From positions 274,816 through 338,815 of the forward strand of contig NKYR01000033.1 of the NCBI GenBank assembly GCA_003184365.1: a stretch of 64,000 nt of DNA, given 5' to 3'. Made by a program: the position numbers and the translations under genes. Source of the DNA: Evernia prunastri. Lineage: Eukaryota > Ascomycota > Lecanoromycetes > Lecanorales > Parmeliaceae. The notes beneath the pieces are model-generated. The model was not told the origin of the DNA. It saw only the letters and a list, made by a program, of their open reading frames with translations, and ran no database searches. Positions 46,357 through 58,028 of the stretch are shown in pieces; position 1 is the stretch's first letter; the number at the start of each line of letters is the position of its first letter.

Positions 46357-48551
46357 TCAGTCTCTATTGACCGGTCCGCTCCTAAACTTTTGGCATGGGG
46401 CTGTATAATCAGTGCGACTTATGTTTCCTAGGAAATACTCAGGCAGCTTATGATATGGGCAATAATACCAGGAATTCGAAAGGTACGAGCAGTTGACAGC
46501 GTGGCGAATGGTCGAGTTCTTGGTGTCAAATTGCTTGCGACACCAAAGCATAGGGCACATCTTGAGCTCGTCTGATGATATGTCTGGGTCGTAAGGACGG
46601 TGGTTTTTGACCCACTCTAGAAAATGCCATTGGGCTTCGTGTTCAATGAGAGCCGATTGACATTGAGATGGTGGTGATCCATCTCTCGGAGCTTCGCCCG
46701 ACGACTGCGAACTACGTTCACTTCTTGTATCCAGAGTCGGTTCATCTTGAGGTAGTAGGTGTTCATTGGTAAGAGCTTCGCCGAACGACTGTGAGTACAG
46801 TGAACCACGTTCGCTCGTTGCATCTGAAATCGGTTCACCTTGAGGTGGTAGGTACTCATCTGTCAGAGCTCCGAGTGAGAGAAGAGTTTCCATGTTTCCA
46901 CGGAAATCGCTTTTGCAAGCCAGATAATATGGGTTCAACTCTGTTGATCGAGACATGCAGTTGATTTCAGCTCCTCGTTCTGCCAGGTAATGTATGACAT
47001 CAGGTTGATCTTGAGAATCTGCTAGGTAGTGAAGGGGTCGCCAGCCATCTCGGTCCTCACAATTTACATCGGCGCCTGCTTCGATCAACGTCGCGAGGAT
47101 TTCGATAGAGCCAATTCTAGCAGAGAGATGGATTGCTTGTATTCCAAGCCCCGTTTCGCTATGAACAGAGGCTCCGTTCTCCAATAGAAGTTGTACCATG
47201 GCTAGGTTCCCTTTCATTGCCGCCGCATGGACGGGACAGAAGTACAGTGAGTTACTGTGGTAGCTACCTAGAAGGCCGGGCATGTCGGGATCTGCCTTCC
47301 GAATGAATGGCATTGTTGCTAGCTGCCTCTTTACCGTATCATCATGTCCTTTGCCACACGCCTCGACCAACTTCACGAACGCGTGGGAGGCTTGTATACC
47401 ATCTCGGTGTTCCATATTTTGCCCAACCTGTTCTGTAGAGACATCAAGATCACGACGAACATGTATTTCGTGTGTGTCAAGACGTTTTTCATTCTCAATT
47501 GGAGGAGAGGCGTCATGGTCAGGGTCAGGCTCTTCTTTTCGCACTCGCTGCAATCTTAGATGTCTGTAGCTTCTTTTATAGACTCTAGCGGTGAATAGAC
47601 GGTCTTCGAAGTCCCAGGGACTATACACCATACTCTTGTAGCTTCTGATACTGTCACAGTAAGCGGTTCGGTCAGTGGAGCTAGAGAGTCTTGAAGACAG
47701 CCTTGAAGGAACAATTGAATAAGCACTCTCGTCTGACTTCATGAACTGTTCTTCCGCTTCCTGGAGTAGGTTGGTCGTAGCTTTTGCGGTAGGTCTACAG
47801 AATGTCAGCAATCAAAAGCTTCCAATTTGCTATTTATTCAAGTAGAAAGGACCGCAAGGTTTTGAAGCCTGCTGATATTTATTGGTTCAATAGGAATAGG
47901 GCTTGGTACCAGAGGAAACAGCGTTCGGACAGGTTCGTGTTTCCAATGGTCGCAGAGACTCCAAACATTTATCCAGAGTTCTTTTCCAATGAAAATGAAT
48001 CCGGTTTGATATCCGAATTTGACGGAAATCCTCATGTCAATTCTTCTCGATACATAGCTCACATTAAATTGAGATACTTCATGATCACCAACAAAGGGAT
48101 GACTTTGAAAAAGGAAAGAGTATGCTCACAGTTGTATTGCTTGCAAAAGAAGAGTCATTGACTGTGCTTGATCTCTAATGCGATTTTGATGACCCTGCAA
48201 GCTACTCTCATTCCACACTAGCCTCGATCGCTGACGGAAATTCATCTTTGATAGGTCGTACGACTGCAAATCTTCCTCTATTGCCCCTAAAACTGTGGCC
48301 CCAGTCTCGAGGAACCGTCTTAGGCGCTGCGTAAGGTCATCGTCGTCTGTGGGCCTAGACCTTAAGGCCCATAATCCTATACGATCCCATGCGAGTTGCA
48401 TGATGTCCAGGTTCTGTACCATGGTCGCAATAGTGAGCTTTGCATATTTGTACTTCCCCGCAAGGTCGTTGAGATTTTTAGCAACGCTACCACATTGCAC
48501 TGCTAGACTAATTGAGCCTTCCACAAGTCCCAAGACCTATACTGGATCCAT
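46357..48551 (-). CDS. helical-domain ankyrin protein with a TAG at codon 5
   Basis: Two coding exons, 48551-48130 and 47794-46357, join in phase across a 335-base intron at QAIQ/LPTAKATTNLLQEA. The first exon is the alpha-helical N-terminal domain found in many fungal STAND and ankyrin proteins (VLGLVEGSISLAVQCGSVAK, RSRLVWNESSLQGHQNRIRD). The second has a disordered linker, three to four ankyrin repeats (VHAAAMKGNLAMVQLLLENG, IHLSARIGSIEILATLIEAG, PLHYLADSQDQPDVIHYLA) and a Cys/His-containing C-terminus (CPMLWCRKQF, WYYCPYHKLPEYF). No NACHT domain is present. Relatives usually start MDPVSVLG-like; here the codons are M-D-P-V-stop-V-L-G, with TAG at 48537-48539. Either the gene is inactivated or translation starts at an internal ATG (48422), cutting off part of the helical domain. 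Total frame 613 residues when counted from the codon at 48533. Confidence 0.75.
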
Positions 48552-50424
48552 TATTGAGGAGTATAAAAGTAGCTAAGACATGCGACTCTGAGACAAGACT
48601 GGATATTTAGAGTATAGAAACCTGCAATTTAGGTCACACATAAGGCTATATATGAGATAGCAGGCCAGTAGCTTCACTGTTTTCGATTTGAGGGTTTAGT
48701 AGCTAGCTCAAGTGTGATGAACAGTTAAGCGGATCTCGACGCCCAGTCTTGGGTTTCGTAGGTATGTAAGATGCTGATGGAGTCAGTTAGGTCAGCAGCG
48801 GAAATTTCACAGCAGTGGGGCTTGGACAGTCGAAATTACCGGGCTGTATCACAGTCTGGGTATGATTGGTCAAAACTGCGGCTTTTTTCTCATCAATGAA
48901 TTGGACTAATGGCTGTGAGTCAGAGTGACATCGAGTATTCTTCCCTTCATATAGATCTTGCATAAGAGCCGTAGATGCAAGCATGATGCCCCTCAAACAG
49001 AGGCAGTCCGGAGAGAACTATCTCTGTCTTAATGCTGTGAGTAATATTGAAGTCAGGCTGTGGTTACTCACTTATATTAGGTTCGACTCTTAATAGCACT
49101 GGTACTATCATGTAGCGGTTTGTGTTACATTTCTGGCAGGGTCATCGCTTAAGCTTGGCACGCATTACTGCGCAAGCCTCGCCCTCAATCGCGGGTGCAT
49201 CCAGGTGTAATCCTTAGCAAAAAGGCTACCTATCGCGGGGGATTTCTACTAGTGTGGGGGTCGTTTGTCTGAGGTGTCATTAGTCAATCTTATTTAGGTC
49301 CAAATTAATGGCGTTGGATGATGATACATCGCTGTTCTGCCCTATCAATTTTAGAGCTGTCTAAGTGAAAAGAGACCTAAGGCGATCACTGAAAGGCCCT
49401 CAATCGGTACCATAGGTTTGTTCTTACTGGTGGAGTCCGTTGAAGCATTGACAGCATCCAAGACAATGATCGTTATTTCCTGCACTGCAAAACGTGTACA
49501 CTTGATAGTATTATACAAGCCCGAAGCCTTGCCAATGGTCTCCGCAGCAGCGCTGCCCAAGTAGCAGGCTGGGCGTTCTTCATGTCGTTCCTCGCTAGGT
49601 ACCGGGAAGAAAACGCCTTGGTTTCCTTCAGACTACACGGGACTACCCAAGAGTGAGCGCGCTGAGGCAAGGGTTCTTTCGGACAGATTAATACTCAAGG
49701 CTGACAGAACTTTCAAAGAAGCTGCGGCTGTGGGCCTCTCACAGACAAGGCGTCAGCAGCAGGCAAAAAAGGGCAAAAGACCAGGCTCGGTCTGACAAGG
49801 TGATTGGCTTCTTCCTGCATGGGCTGCACGTCAGGCCCCCGGAGCCTGGATCACGTGTGTGCGGGGTTTATGCTGGCTATGCGCCCCAATAAGCTATCAG
49901 CAAGACCAGCCTTATCATATTGTCACCAGGGTCCGCCCTTCAATCCAAGTACATAGTAGCAGCACACGTCAGAGCTAACAGCCTTCTGCTAACGAGCTCG
50001 AGCAAAATCGAAGGTACGTTCAAATGGTCTCAAAAGAGATGTCGATCGTTGTTTGGCGAACAGTGTTTCCTATTCGCAAGACAAAGGTTCTTGGGCTACG
50101 GTCGTGGCAAGACTACGTGACAGGATCCAAGTAGCTGCAGCAATGTTGAACATAAGATAGCTCTAGCGCCATCTGTTACAGACTCCAGTCATTTCCTAAT
50201 TTCGCTTCTGAATCATTTCCACCACTGGAGCAGCGGGATTCGGATCCGAAAGGAACACAATACGTGCACAGGGAATGCGTGGTAGAGATTTCCAGAACTC
50301 CTTCTGTTCTGCAAGACGCGACGAGTGGAAGAATCCCCCCGCTCGACACATCTTTTGAGAAAGCCATCAACGAATGCTGGTCGTATAGTCGTCAGATGAG
50401 CTGTATGAGGTGCAGATCTCGGAG
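48552..50424. other. intergenic region
   Basis: About 1.9 kb with no gene I can support. Minus-strand frames at 49351-49560 (MGSAAAETIGKASGLYNTIK...) and 49473-49670 look mildly protein-like and could be exons of an unrecognised or decayed gene. The rest shows nothing. Confidence 0.35.
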
Positions 50425-51774
50425 TCACAGCTTCTCCCCCACACGTCCCGCCTTGTTCGATCGAACCTCCCAGCCAACATCAACCATGATTGCCGATTCA
50501 GGCGGGGCTATAGCCCCAGCGAGTCCTCTGTAATCTCTATCCAAAGAATCCTGTTTGCTGCTTTTACCGGTGATGCAGTTGTGGGTGGTGGTGTTGTTCT
50601 CCAGTTCAGTGAGTGGATAGGAGTCATCGACTCTTTGAAATGTAGAGTTCTCCGATCGCTTCGAGCGCAACCGGGCCATGGCGCTTGAAAGGACGTTTGG
50701 CGTCCCAGGATCGGTCTTCATGTGGCCACCGATTTTTTTGAGGGCAGGTGGGAAAAGCGGCAAGCATGCAATGATGATGCCCAGCAGGGGCTCCAGAATT
50801 GTCACAATACCAATCTTCGCGAGACTGTAGGTGAAATCCTCGAGATTCAAGTTGATAGACAATACGAGACGGATGATGGTGATAGCGCATACGCTGCGGA
50901 CATAGACGTCAGTTCCACTAAACCTGGAGACGTATACTGGGGCACATACACGAAGCCAAGAGCAAAGATGACTGTGAGCTCTAGTTTTCTCCGCGTAGCC
51001 ATCTGCAGCCCCCAGACCATGGGCATCGGCAGAAGAACGATGGTCAGATCCATGGCTACGTTGCAACTGCTGAGAGCGACGATAGATGCGAAGATACTCC
51101 CGCAGACTCCTGGTAGAAGAGGGTCCCAGTATCTTGCAAGCGGGCGGCAAGTTAATACATCACTGATGACTATGCCAACACCAAAGGCTATGACGAGAAT
51201 CAGAATTGCGTATGCGGCTCTCAGGAAGCTTTTGTTTGAGCGAAATAGTGTTATGTAGAAATGCACGATGGAGATCCTAATGGACGTGTTGGCCGCTGCC
51301 CACACAGCATCCGCGGCCAAAGATGCCTTGTTCAGAGAAAAGTAAGCATTGAAACAACCACAAGTGAAGACTCTCCTTCGCCCGTTCTTGACATACCTTC
51401 AAGATGTCCGGTATTCTTGTTGGATCTACGTACTCTATGTGCTGACTACTTCCGTAATTGGTTGTTGCTTCATATTGTCAGAGAAGGAACCCTTAGTAAG
51501 AAGGAAAGCTGACCTATATTCGAAATGATGACAAGGCTAGCTGTGAAAAGCTGAAACATCAGCCAGCCATCGACACAGTCGCCAGTGTCGATTTCCATAC
51601 CCATGCAAGCACCACTGCATAGTCATTTATCGATAGACCGTGGCGCTGGATCTTCCTAGACCACAAACGGATGCCGACGGCGATGGCGGCAAGACCAAGG
51701 AAGATAGAATAGATGACAGGCTCCAGGATGCCAAGGGCATTGGCCTGCCTGGAACCGAGGCTTCTTTGATACAT
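50425..51774 (-). CDS. PTH11-like rhodopsin-domain membrane protein
   Basis: Seven-helix integral membrane protein of the fungal rhodopsin domain family (PF20684, SAT4/PTH11-like), predicted plasma-membrane sensor. Five exons read high to low: 51774-51601, 51550-51514, 51467-51397, 51326-50950, 50893-50425, all in phase, 375 residues, the usual size. Helices: VIYSIFLGLAAIAVGIRLW, DYAVVLAWLFTASLVIISNI, VWAAANTSIRISIVHFYITL, AILILVIAFGVGIVISDV, NVAMDLTIVLLPMPMVWGL, ELTVIFALGFVVCAITIIRL, and IVTILEPLLGIIIACLPLF. The family pattern CRPLARYWDP and ASIVALSSCNVAMDL is present between helices 4 and 5. The extracellular CFEM domain of some PTH11 receptors is absent. The cytoplasmic tail is Ser/Thr-rich. 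Exons 2 and 3 are only 37 and 71 bases, supported by phase and by rebuilt NYGSSQHIEYVDP. Ligand unknown. Confidence 0.88.
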
Positions 51775-53894
51775 TGATCAATAGCGCAATTCAGAGTCAA
51801 CGTCACGACACCTACTCTCGCAGCATGGGTTGCAAGGAAGAGGTCATGAAAGAATGAAAGAAAGAAAAAAGGTTGGGAGTCAAGACGACTCCAGGAACGA
51901 GATCTTCGGTATCAGGTGGGTGGGTTTCACTAATGAGACAGGCCATTGTAACGTCAGCCCACGCTAGCGAGATCGAGGATTTTGATACATTGACGTGACG
52001 GGAGGAGCAAGCACAGTGCGCTTGTGTTTCGTCACCGGTATCGAGTACAAGCAGGGCCGTTTGCGGGGATCTACATTCGGCACTGTTTTTGAGTCCCGAG
52101 ATGCCCAAATGCGGTGCTACGAGTACGGAGGAGTGGCGCAGGATACCAGCCTAAAGTCTTGCTCACATCTAGCAGAAGCTAATTAGCCAAATCATGCACG
52201 GCGAAGTATTTCAGTACAGAAACGAAGAGATAGTACAGATAAGGTAGCTGAGAAAATTGTACCGTAGCCTTTATGCATACCGGGAGCGCCGAAAAGGACC
52301 CACAGGAGTAGCTTGCCAGGCGAAACACGGAGCGGGATTTCCATGGACTTTGGTGCATGCATCGTTTTAGTAGTCTGCAAGATTGATCACTCGATGTACT
52401 CTACATCTCATGTACTTGTGGTACTACCAATCCATGCATCGCATGCACGGTGATAAACATGACTGCATAAGTCTCGTCAGAGCCGTGCCAATGATCGCCA
52501 ACGTCCCATGAATGCTCGACACGTGTCAGTACCGAACACTTGTAGTACTTTATCTTTATCTTTTTTTTTTCTTCTGAGGTAGGGCCCCGCCAAACTTCTG
52601 AAAACCTAAGATTTAGAAAGGCATCGCGTCACCTAAGTCCTGCAGGAATCGATGCACGATGACGAATTGTGTGAGTTTCTTCTTGAAGTGCCCGTCCTAC
52701 CGCCCCGTCTTAGAAGTCTAAACCTGACCACTTCCGGCAATGGGCGACGGTAGATGTAACGCGTTCGACCGATATGGACACTATCAATCCATGCTTTCCC
52801 AATCCAGGCTACTTCTTCTCTTGCACTCGTCCCCTTTTGGTGTCGGAGCCATAAAAGGATGCAGGAAAGATGACGAATGCAAAAAGGGTACGCGTCGAAT
52901 TCTTGAGCCTCACCGAGGCTCGAATGATCTCTGAAGCAGGAGATGTCATGTACAGTGGCAATCATAGATTTTCAGAGCTTTGTAGCAATGACCAAGAGGC
53001 TGGCTGTATTCCATGAGGCTTTTCACACCTGTAGGTGTAGCCTCATTTTCCTAAGTCCCACATTTAGTCCTTACGGATCTTGTCATGTCTCCCTAGCGTG
53101 TCCCAGCACCTTTTTATCCTCTAACCACGGTCTTTGTGTTGGCAGCGCTCAAATGCCTTCTGGAGCTTTCGCATCGCGGAAGAGCTGTAGAGAGGGTAAG
53201 TGCACCTCTGTGACCATGTCAGTCTCTAAGGTCCAAGCTCATCTGTGTCTGGAAAGCCAATGCACAGCGACCGTACCTTTATCAGAGAATGCTCCCTAGC
53301 CAGACGCCTCACAATCTTTTCCAGCTCTTTCCTTTCACACACTCTTGCCCCATAGCTCCTGCCCGCCAGTCTCAACGCGCTTTTGTTTGTCTCCCGCCTT
53401 CGATGTTCTGCTCTCCTTCCCAGTTTGCGACAGACCACAATCCCAGAGACACAGCCATATCCTGATGAGATCCAGGTCCAGGGGTCGACGCGAGTCGGCA
53501 ACAGGATGCTAATCTCCAGAGGAGAGTTCAGGCCTTAGCGGTCTATGAGGACCAGCCTAAGAAACGTTGGATCGCTATCGGGAGCTATGGCTGAAGAGCT
53601 CTTCTTGATGCCATCTTGCAGCATCAAAGATTTCGTAGAGTGACTGTTGAGTCCGCGGAGAAGGTTGACCGGGTCCGGAACCGAATATTACGGCGCTAGC
53701 GTAATGGTTGATGCCTTACGTAATCGAGTCTTCCTGTGCTGGCTCAAGGCCTCAAGGAGGCATCTAAGCTGCAATCCCTTGCAAGAAAATCAAATCCTTG
53801 TTGATTCTCCCTAATTATCGCTCTGATCCTTCAATTCCTGGAGCCACCATCAACAACGCATACCCGGTAGCCTGAAGGAGGACCAGAACTCAGA
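51775..53894. other. intergenic region
   Basis: About 2.1 kb with only short frames of no recognisable content. A T-rich run lies at about 52550-52575. It includes the promoters of two divergent genes. Confidence 0.35.
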
Positions 53895-54544
53895 ATGGCA
53901 CTCCATCCCACCACAGTCCTCACGCCTCTCCTAGCTCTTCTGTCCCTCTACGCAGCTCAAAAATCATATATCGCCATCACCAATCTGCAACAGTACGAAG
54001 AGCGAACGGAAAAGGCTGCAGAACACCTAGACAAGGCAAAGCATGATCTGTACAAGACTCGAGTCACCCAAGCTAGTGGGGCAGCCGCAGTACGTATCCC
54101 ATTACCTTCTTGCTGGTCGTATCCTGCTTTCTCTTTCAATTTCTCTACATGAAGAGGTCCGTGCTTTCACAGTGTCAGAGATTTGTTACGGTTGCAGAAA
54201 TCTCTCTGCGCAGTCTATGTCACCGAGGCCGACCGCTATCACAAATCCCTATGACTACGCTAACGCCGAGTGTTCTCATTCTTGCGCAGATAACTGTCTC
54301 TCTCATATGCGCAGTAACGCTCTTCTTCAAACCCAGTGCCTCGCCACTTTTAGAACTGGTCAATGTCGCTGCCACAGCCGCAGCGTACATGCATATCACG
54401 GGCTTCTGGAAGGCGAAGGCTGAGGTACCATTTGTCGGTGGCTTCAATGAGGGCATCAGGAAGAGCAATGATCTGAGGCGGCTGCTTGTTTGGTTGGGGG
54501 TAGGGTGGGCATTTACCGGGGCGGTGGGTGTCTTGTGGGGATGA
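53895..54544 (+). CDS. small fungal membrane protein, function unknown
   Basis: Two exons (53895-54089 and 54290-54544) give 149 residues. The 200-base intron has a GTACGT donor, a CTAAC branch site at about 54260 and a TTGCGCAG acceptor; joining makes TQASGAAA/ITVSLICAVTLFF. The protein has an N-terminal hydrophobic segment (VLTPLLALLSLYAA), a coiled-coil-like charged stretch (YEERTEKAAEHLDKAKHDLY), two central hydrophobic segments (ITVSLICAVTLFF, NVAATAAAYMHITG) and a C-terminal helix (LLVWLGVGWAFTGAVGVLWG). I recall similar short uncharacterised proteins across Pezizomycotina but know no function. A longer frame through 54110-54289 also stays open, so intron retention would still be translatable. 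No cleavable signal is clear. Confidence 0.7.
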
Positions 54545-56325
54545 GTGGGGGAGCCGTGTCAGCAGATAACTTTACTGCGTTTTCCCTTCTGCAAAAGACA
54601 AGGGTGGCATTGATCATCCTCGTTCAGGATTCTGATGTTTCAGTCTTATGTCTCAGACCCCGTCGGCGCTGCTAGCGTGGCAAGGCTCAGCAATCTATCG
54701 TTTAATCATAAAAGAGAAAACAAGAGAATAAGCAGCGCAGCTCATAGAAAGGAGATCTTATTTTCCTGATAGCCTAGCAGCCACGCTTCAACGTTAGGAT
54801 AATATTCGCGCTCGCTTCTGTCTTTTTGAAGACCCTCAGCTGGGAATGCTCCCAGTCTTCCAACCTTTCCCCCTTTCAGTAGTCAATCCCAAGCGTCAAT
54901 TAAAAGCACCAGCCATACAAAAGCCGATCATATCAAAGAGTAGAAACGCCATGTGCTACTACATCAACAGTGAGAACAGAGTCGTGACTTCGAACCTGGT
55001 TACAGACAAACTATCTCAAGCATCCAAAGAAGTGAAGATATACAAATGAACTGATTTAGACGATCCTACACGGAACGCGGATACCAGAGCCAAAAAACAA
55101 AAACCCAAGTAAAGTCAAGTCGAAGAGCAGCTATGTACACATAGAAGTATACCCGACTAGAGAAATGCAACAACCCTATTACAACAACTAGCACGAAAGC
55201 CAAGCTCCGGAATATTCCAATCATCATCTCCTGACTGGATTCAACTCACGGACCAGCTAACCTACTTATCCACAATCCCACCCGACACATCACCCACTCA
55301 CAGCCCTTCACCGCTCACATCAGAAGGCAATAAGTCCACACCCAACATCGTCGCCAAGAACATCATCTTCAAAAATCCCCGCCGCCCTCACTCGGTTCAG
55401 GCCCCAGCTGACCAAAAAACCCCAGCCGGCCCGCACAAAAATATGCCGCGTTTCCCCCTGCACTGTAGGTACGAACGTGAGGGTGGTGTATTTGCATCTT
55501 ATGCTTTATGACATGTGTCTCCGACCTGCCTTTCGGTTTTGGTTGATACCCTATTGTGAAATCATACTCTTCGACTGCTCTGCGCTCGTCCTAAGCTTTC
55601 CCTTTCCCTTTTTCCTTTTTGGTATCGGGCATATGCACAATCCACCCCTCTGCTGTACCCCTCAAAGGGCGTAAACAGCAGCCGCTCCCTACCCCTCCAC
55701 CCCCTTTTACCCTTAACGAAGTCCCCCAGTACACAGCAAAACACTTCAGAAAGCTAAATGCGCACCGATCGAGGAACAAAACAAGGAAGCGAAGAGAACC
55801 AAAGTGACGACTAATATATCCACCAAACCCATCCTAAACCAGCAGCCTACAAAACCGCAGCTGGAAACCAGCCAAAAGCCCCTTACCAAACAGTCACATC
55901 AATCAAAAAGAGTCACTAACGTACGATACGGCAAGAACGACCTTGTGGTCGGTACGGTACAGCAAACCCTATCAAAAGGCCCCCCTCCTTAACAAACGTC
56001 CGCGAAAAGAGGGAAGGAGGGAGGGAGGAATGATGAGATAAATACAGGACGAGGACCCCCCGATTGCTATTATACTATCGCAATCCAATTACATTCCAAT
56101 CGCTATTCGCCCCACCCACCACCATACAAAAGAAAAGAAAAATAAACGAGTGTGTGTTCGAACAAAAAGGCTCCGTCCGTCCGTCCAATCTAGATACCAC
56201 CGCGACACCAACTCCAGCCCCAAGGCCCTCATCCCCAATCTCTGCGGGATAGATCGTCTTCGCTCGAACCCCACCCTCGAGCTTCTCTCTCACACCCCCA
56301 TACACATCACCACCACCACCACCAT
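54545..56325. other. intergenic region
   Basis: No gene supported. The stretch is rich in CA/AC and CT simple sequence (about 55240-55330, 55580-55720) and has a GGAGG-type purine run near 56010-56030. The right part is the 3' UTR of the minus-strand gene that ends at 56326. Confidence 0.4.
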
Positions 56326-58028
56326 CTAATACCGCAACTCGAGCTGCCAATCCTCGCTCTGCAGATCCAGACTCGTAACCTTGACATCGATCGCAACCTC
56401 GCTCTCCAAGCGCCTGACATCCTCATCCCGCAAGCGCCTCACCCCCCTGCCCCCTTCACCACCCGCACCACCGCCACCCCTACCCCCATTGCCATTACCA
56501 CCATTACCACCACCCCTGCCCCCCCGGTCGCCACCACCACCGCCTTGACGCTGATGACCGTCGTCCTCGAAGACGCGGACGGCCATTTTGACGCGCTGGC
56601 GCTCGTCGTCGCTGAAGCCGTACTTCTGGACGACGCGCTTGATGAGCTCGTTGACGGTGAGGTCGCGGAGGAAGACGGCCCAGTAGTGGACTTCTGTTTC
56701 GGGGGCGCGGACGTAGATGCTTAGGGCTGGATCAGACGCGAGAGGGAGAGAGTTAGTTAGTGATTTTGGGATTTGAAGGGGGTGGAAAGGGAGGGGGGGG
56801 TGCGGGGTGTCGAAGGGAAAAGGGAACGTGTTTGATTTAAGATTGGATTTCTCTTACTTACCGGGTGAACGGTTAGGAGACGGAGTCCGCGCGCGCTGGT
56901 AGGAAGGGTCGACGTCGAGGACCTGGATCCAGCGCGCGGGTCTATTATTGACGAGGAAATTCTGGGACGCGCCGAGCTGGACGAGGATCGGAGCGGTGGG
57001 GCTGGTGGGCTGCTGTTGGACCGCGGGTGGTGGTTGTTGCTGCTGCTGCTGCTGTTGTACCTGTTGTTGTTCCTGCTGCATCATGTCGTAACCGGTGGGG
57101 CCGGGCAAGGGAGCCATGGGGAGGGTCAAGGGACCGGGATACGGCGGGTACGGGGCGTACTGCTGTGCGGGGTAGCCTTGGGAGACTGGGACGGGGGTCG
57201 CGGGGCCGATTGGCTCCCCTGGATTCGGCGGCCCCATGAGGGATTGGTAGAGGGCGGTTTGCCTGTGAGGAAGGTCAGCATCTCCTTTCGAAGATTCAAG
57301 ATTAGGATGCAAGAAAGAAAGTTTGGGAAACCGAGCCAATTGCAGAAGAGGATACTTTGGCCTCCTTTGTCTCGAGTACACGTACCTCGCTGTAGATGCA
57401 GCCGGTCCGAGATCTCGCATGTGGACATCGACGGGTGGGGCTTCCCACGGGACCGGGTTCATGTTAGTCGGCGTGGTGGCGGACGGTGGCTCCGTCACGT
57501 ATTGGAAAGGGAGTGGCGTCCTGGCTTGCATGACAGGACGGCCCACCCTTGGATCCACATATGCCGGCGACGGGTCTCGCCTAAGGCTGCATGAGACCCC
57601 GTGCACTGTACTGCCAGGGGGCGTATAACATACCACATTGGGGACAAGCCGGTCTGGTTCATCTCGAATATTGTGTCCTCCATTGATGGGGACTGGTGCT
57701 GCAAAGGTGGGTTACCGAATCCGGGGTGGCCGGTAAGACTTACAGAGGGGTCAGCATGGGACGAGATTAAATTGATACGGCAAGGGCAGAAAGCAGCACA
57801 TACGATAACCCGGTCCGGAATTGCCCTTCCATGTCCTCATTGTAATAGGCGAGAGGACCCATCCACATGGGTACAGGTGTGTTGTTCCAAGGACTGGCGG
57901 TGGGTTGCTGAGGCACTTCGTCTGAAGATGTCCTCTCGTTGACACTAGACGCAGTCAGGGTCTGGTCTCTGAAGGTTTCAAACCCCCAGTGGGATAGAGT
58001 GTGAACTCCCTTACCGGCGTTGGGACAT
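56326..58028 (-). CDS. CP2/Grainyhead-like protein lacking the DNA-binding domain
   Basis: Six exons read high to low: 58028-58015, 57944-57804, 57738-57634, 57580-57386, 57262-56862, 56726-56326, all in phase, 418 residues. N-terminal part: FRTGLSLTGHPGFGNPPLQH then QSPSMEDTIFEMNQ, similar to what I recall upstream of the CP2 domain in fungal Grainyhead-like factors. The middle is Pro/Gln-rich with a long Gln run (about residues 225-255). The C-terminus has WIQVLDVDPSYQ, then YVRAPETEVHYWAVFLRDLT and VNELIKRVVQKYGF, then after a Gly-rich insertion RRLRDEDVRRLESEVAIDVK. This resembles the ubiquitin-like dimerisation end of CP2 factors. The roughly 250-residue immunoglobulin-like DNA-binding domain expected between these parts is not encoded. 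The family call is inference; gene structure is well supported. An upstream in-frame ATG region (to 58259) is an alternative start. Confidence 0.65.

Noticed and set aside
47802..48161. 119-codon plus-strand frame as a gene
   Set aside because: It lies opposite the ankyrin gene, mostly inside its intron, and has no recognisable domain.
50722..51258. 178-codon plus-strand frame
   Set aside because: Antisense shadow of the rhodopsin-domain gene, whose minus-strand exons give a coherent seven-helix protein.
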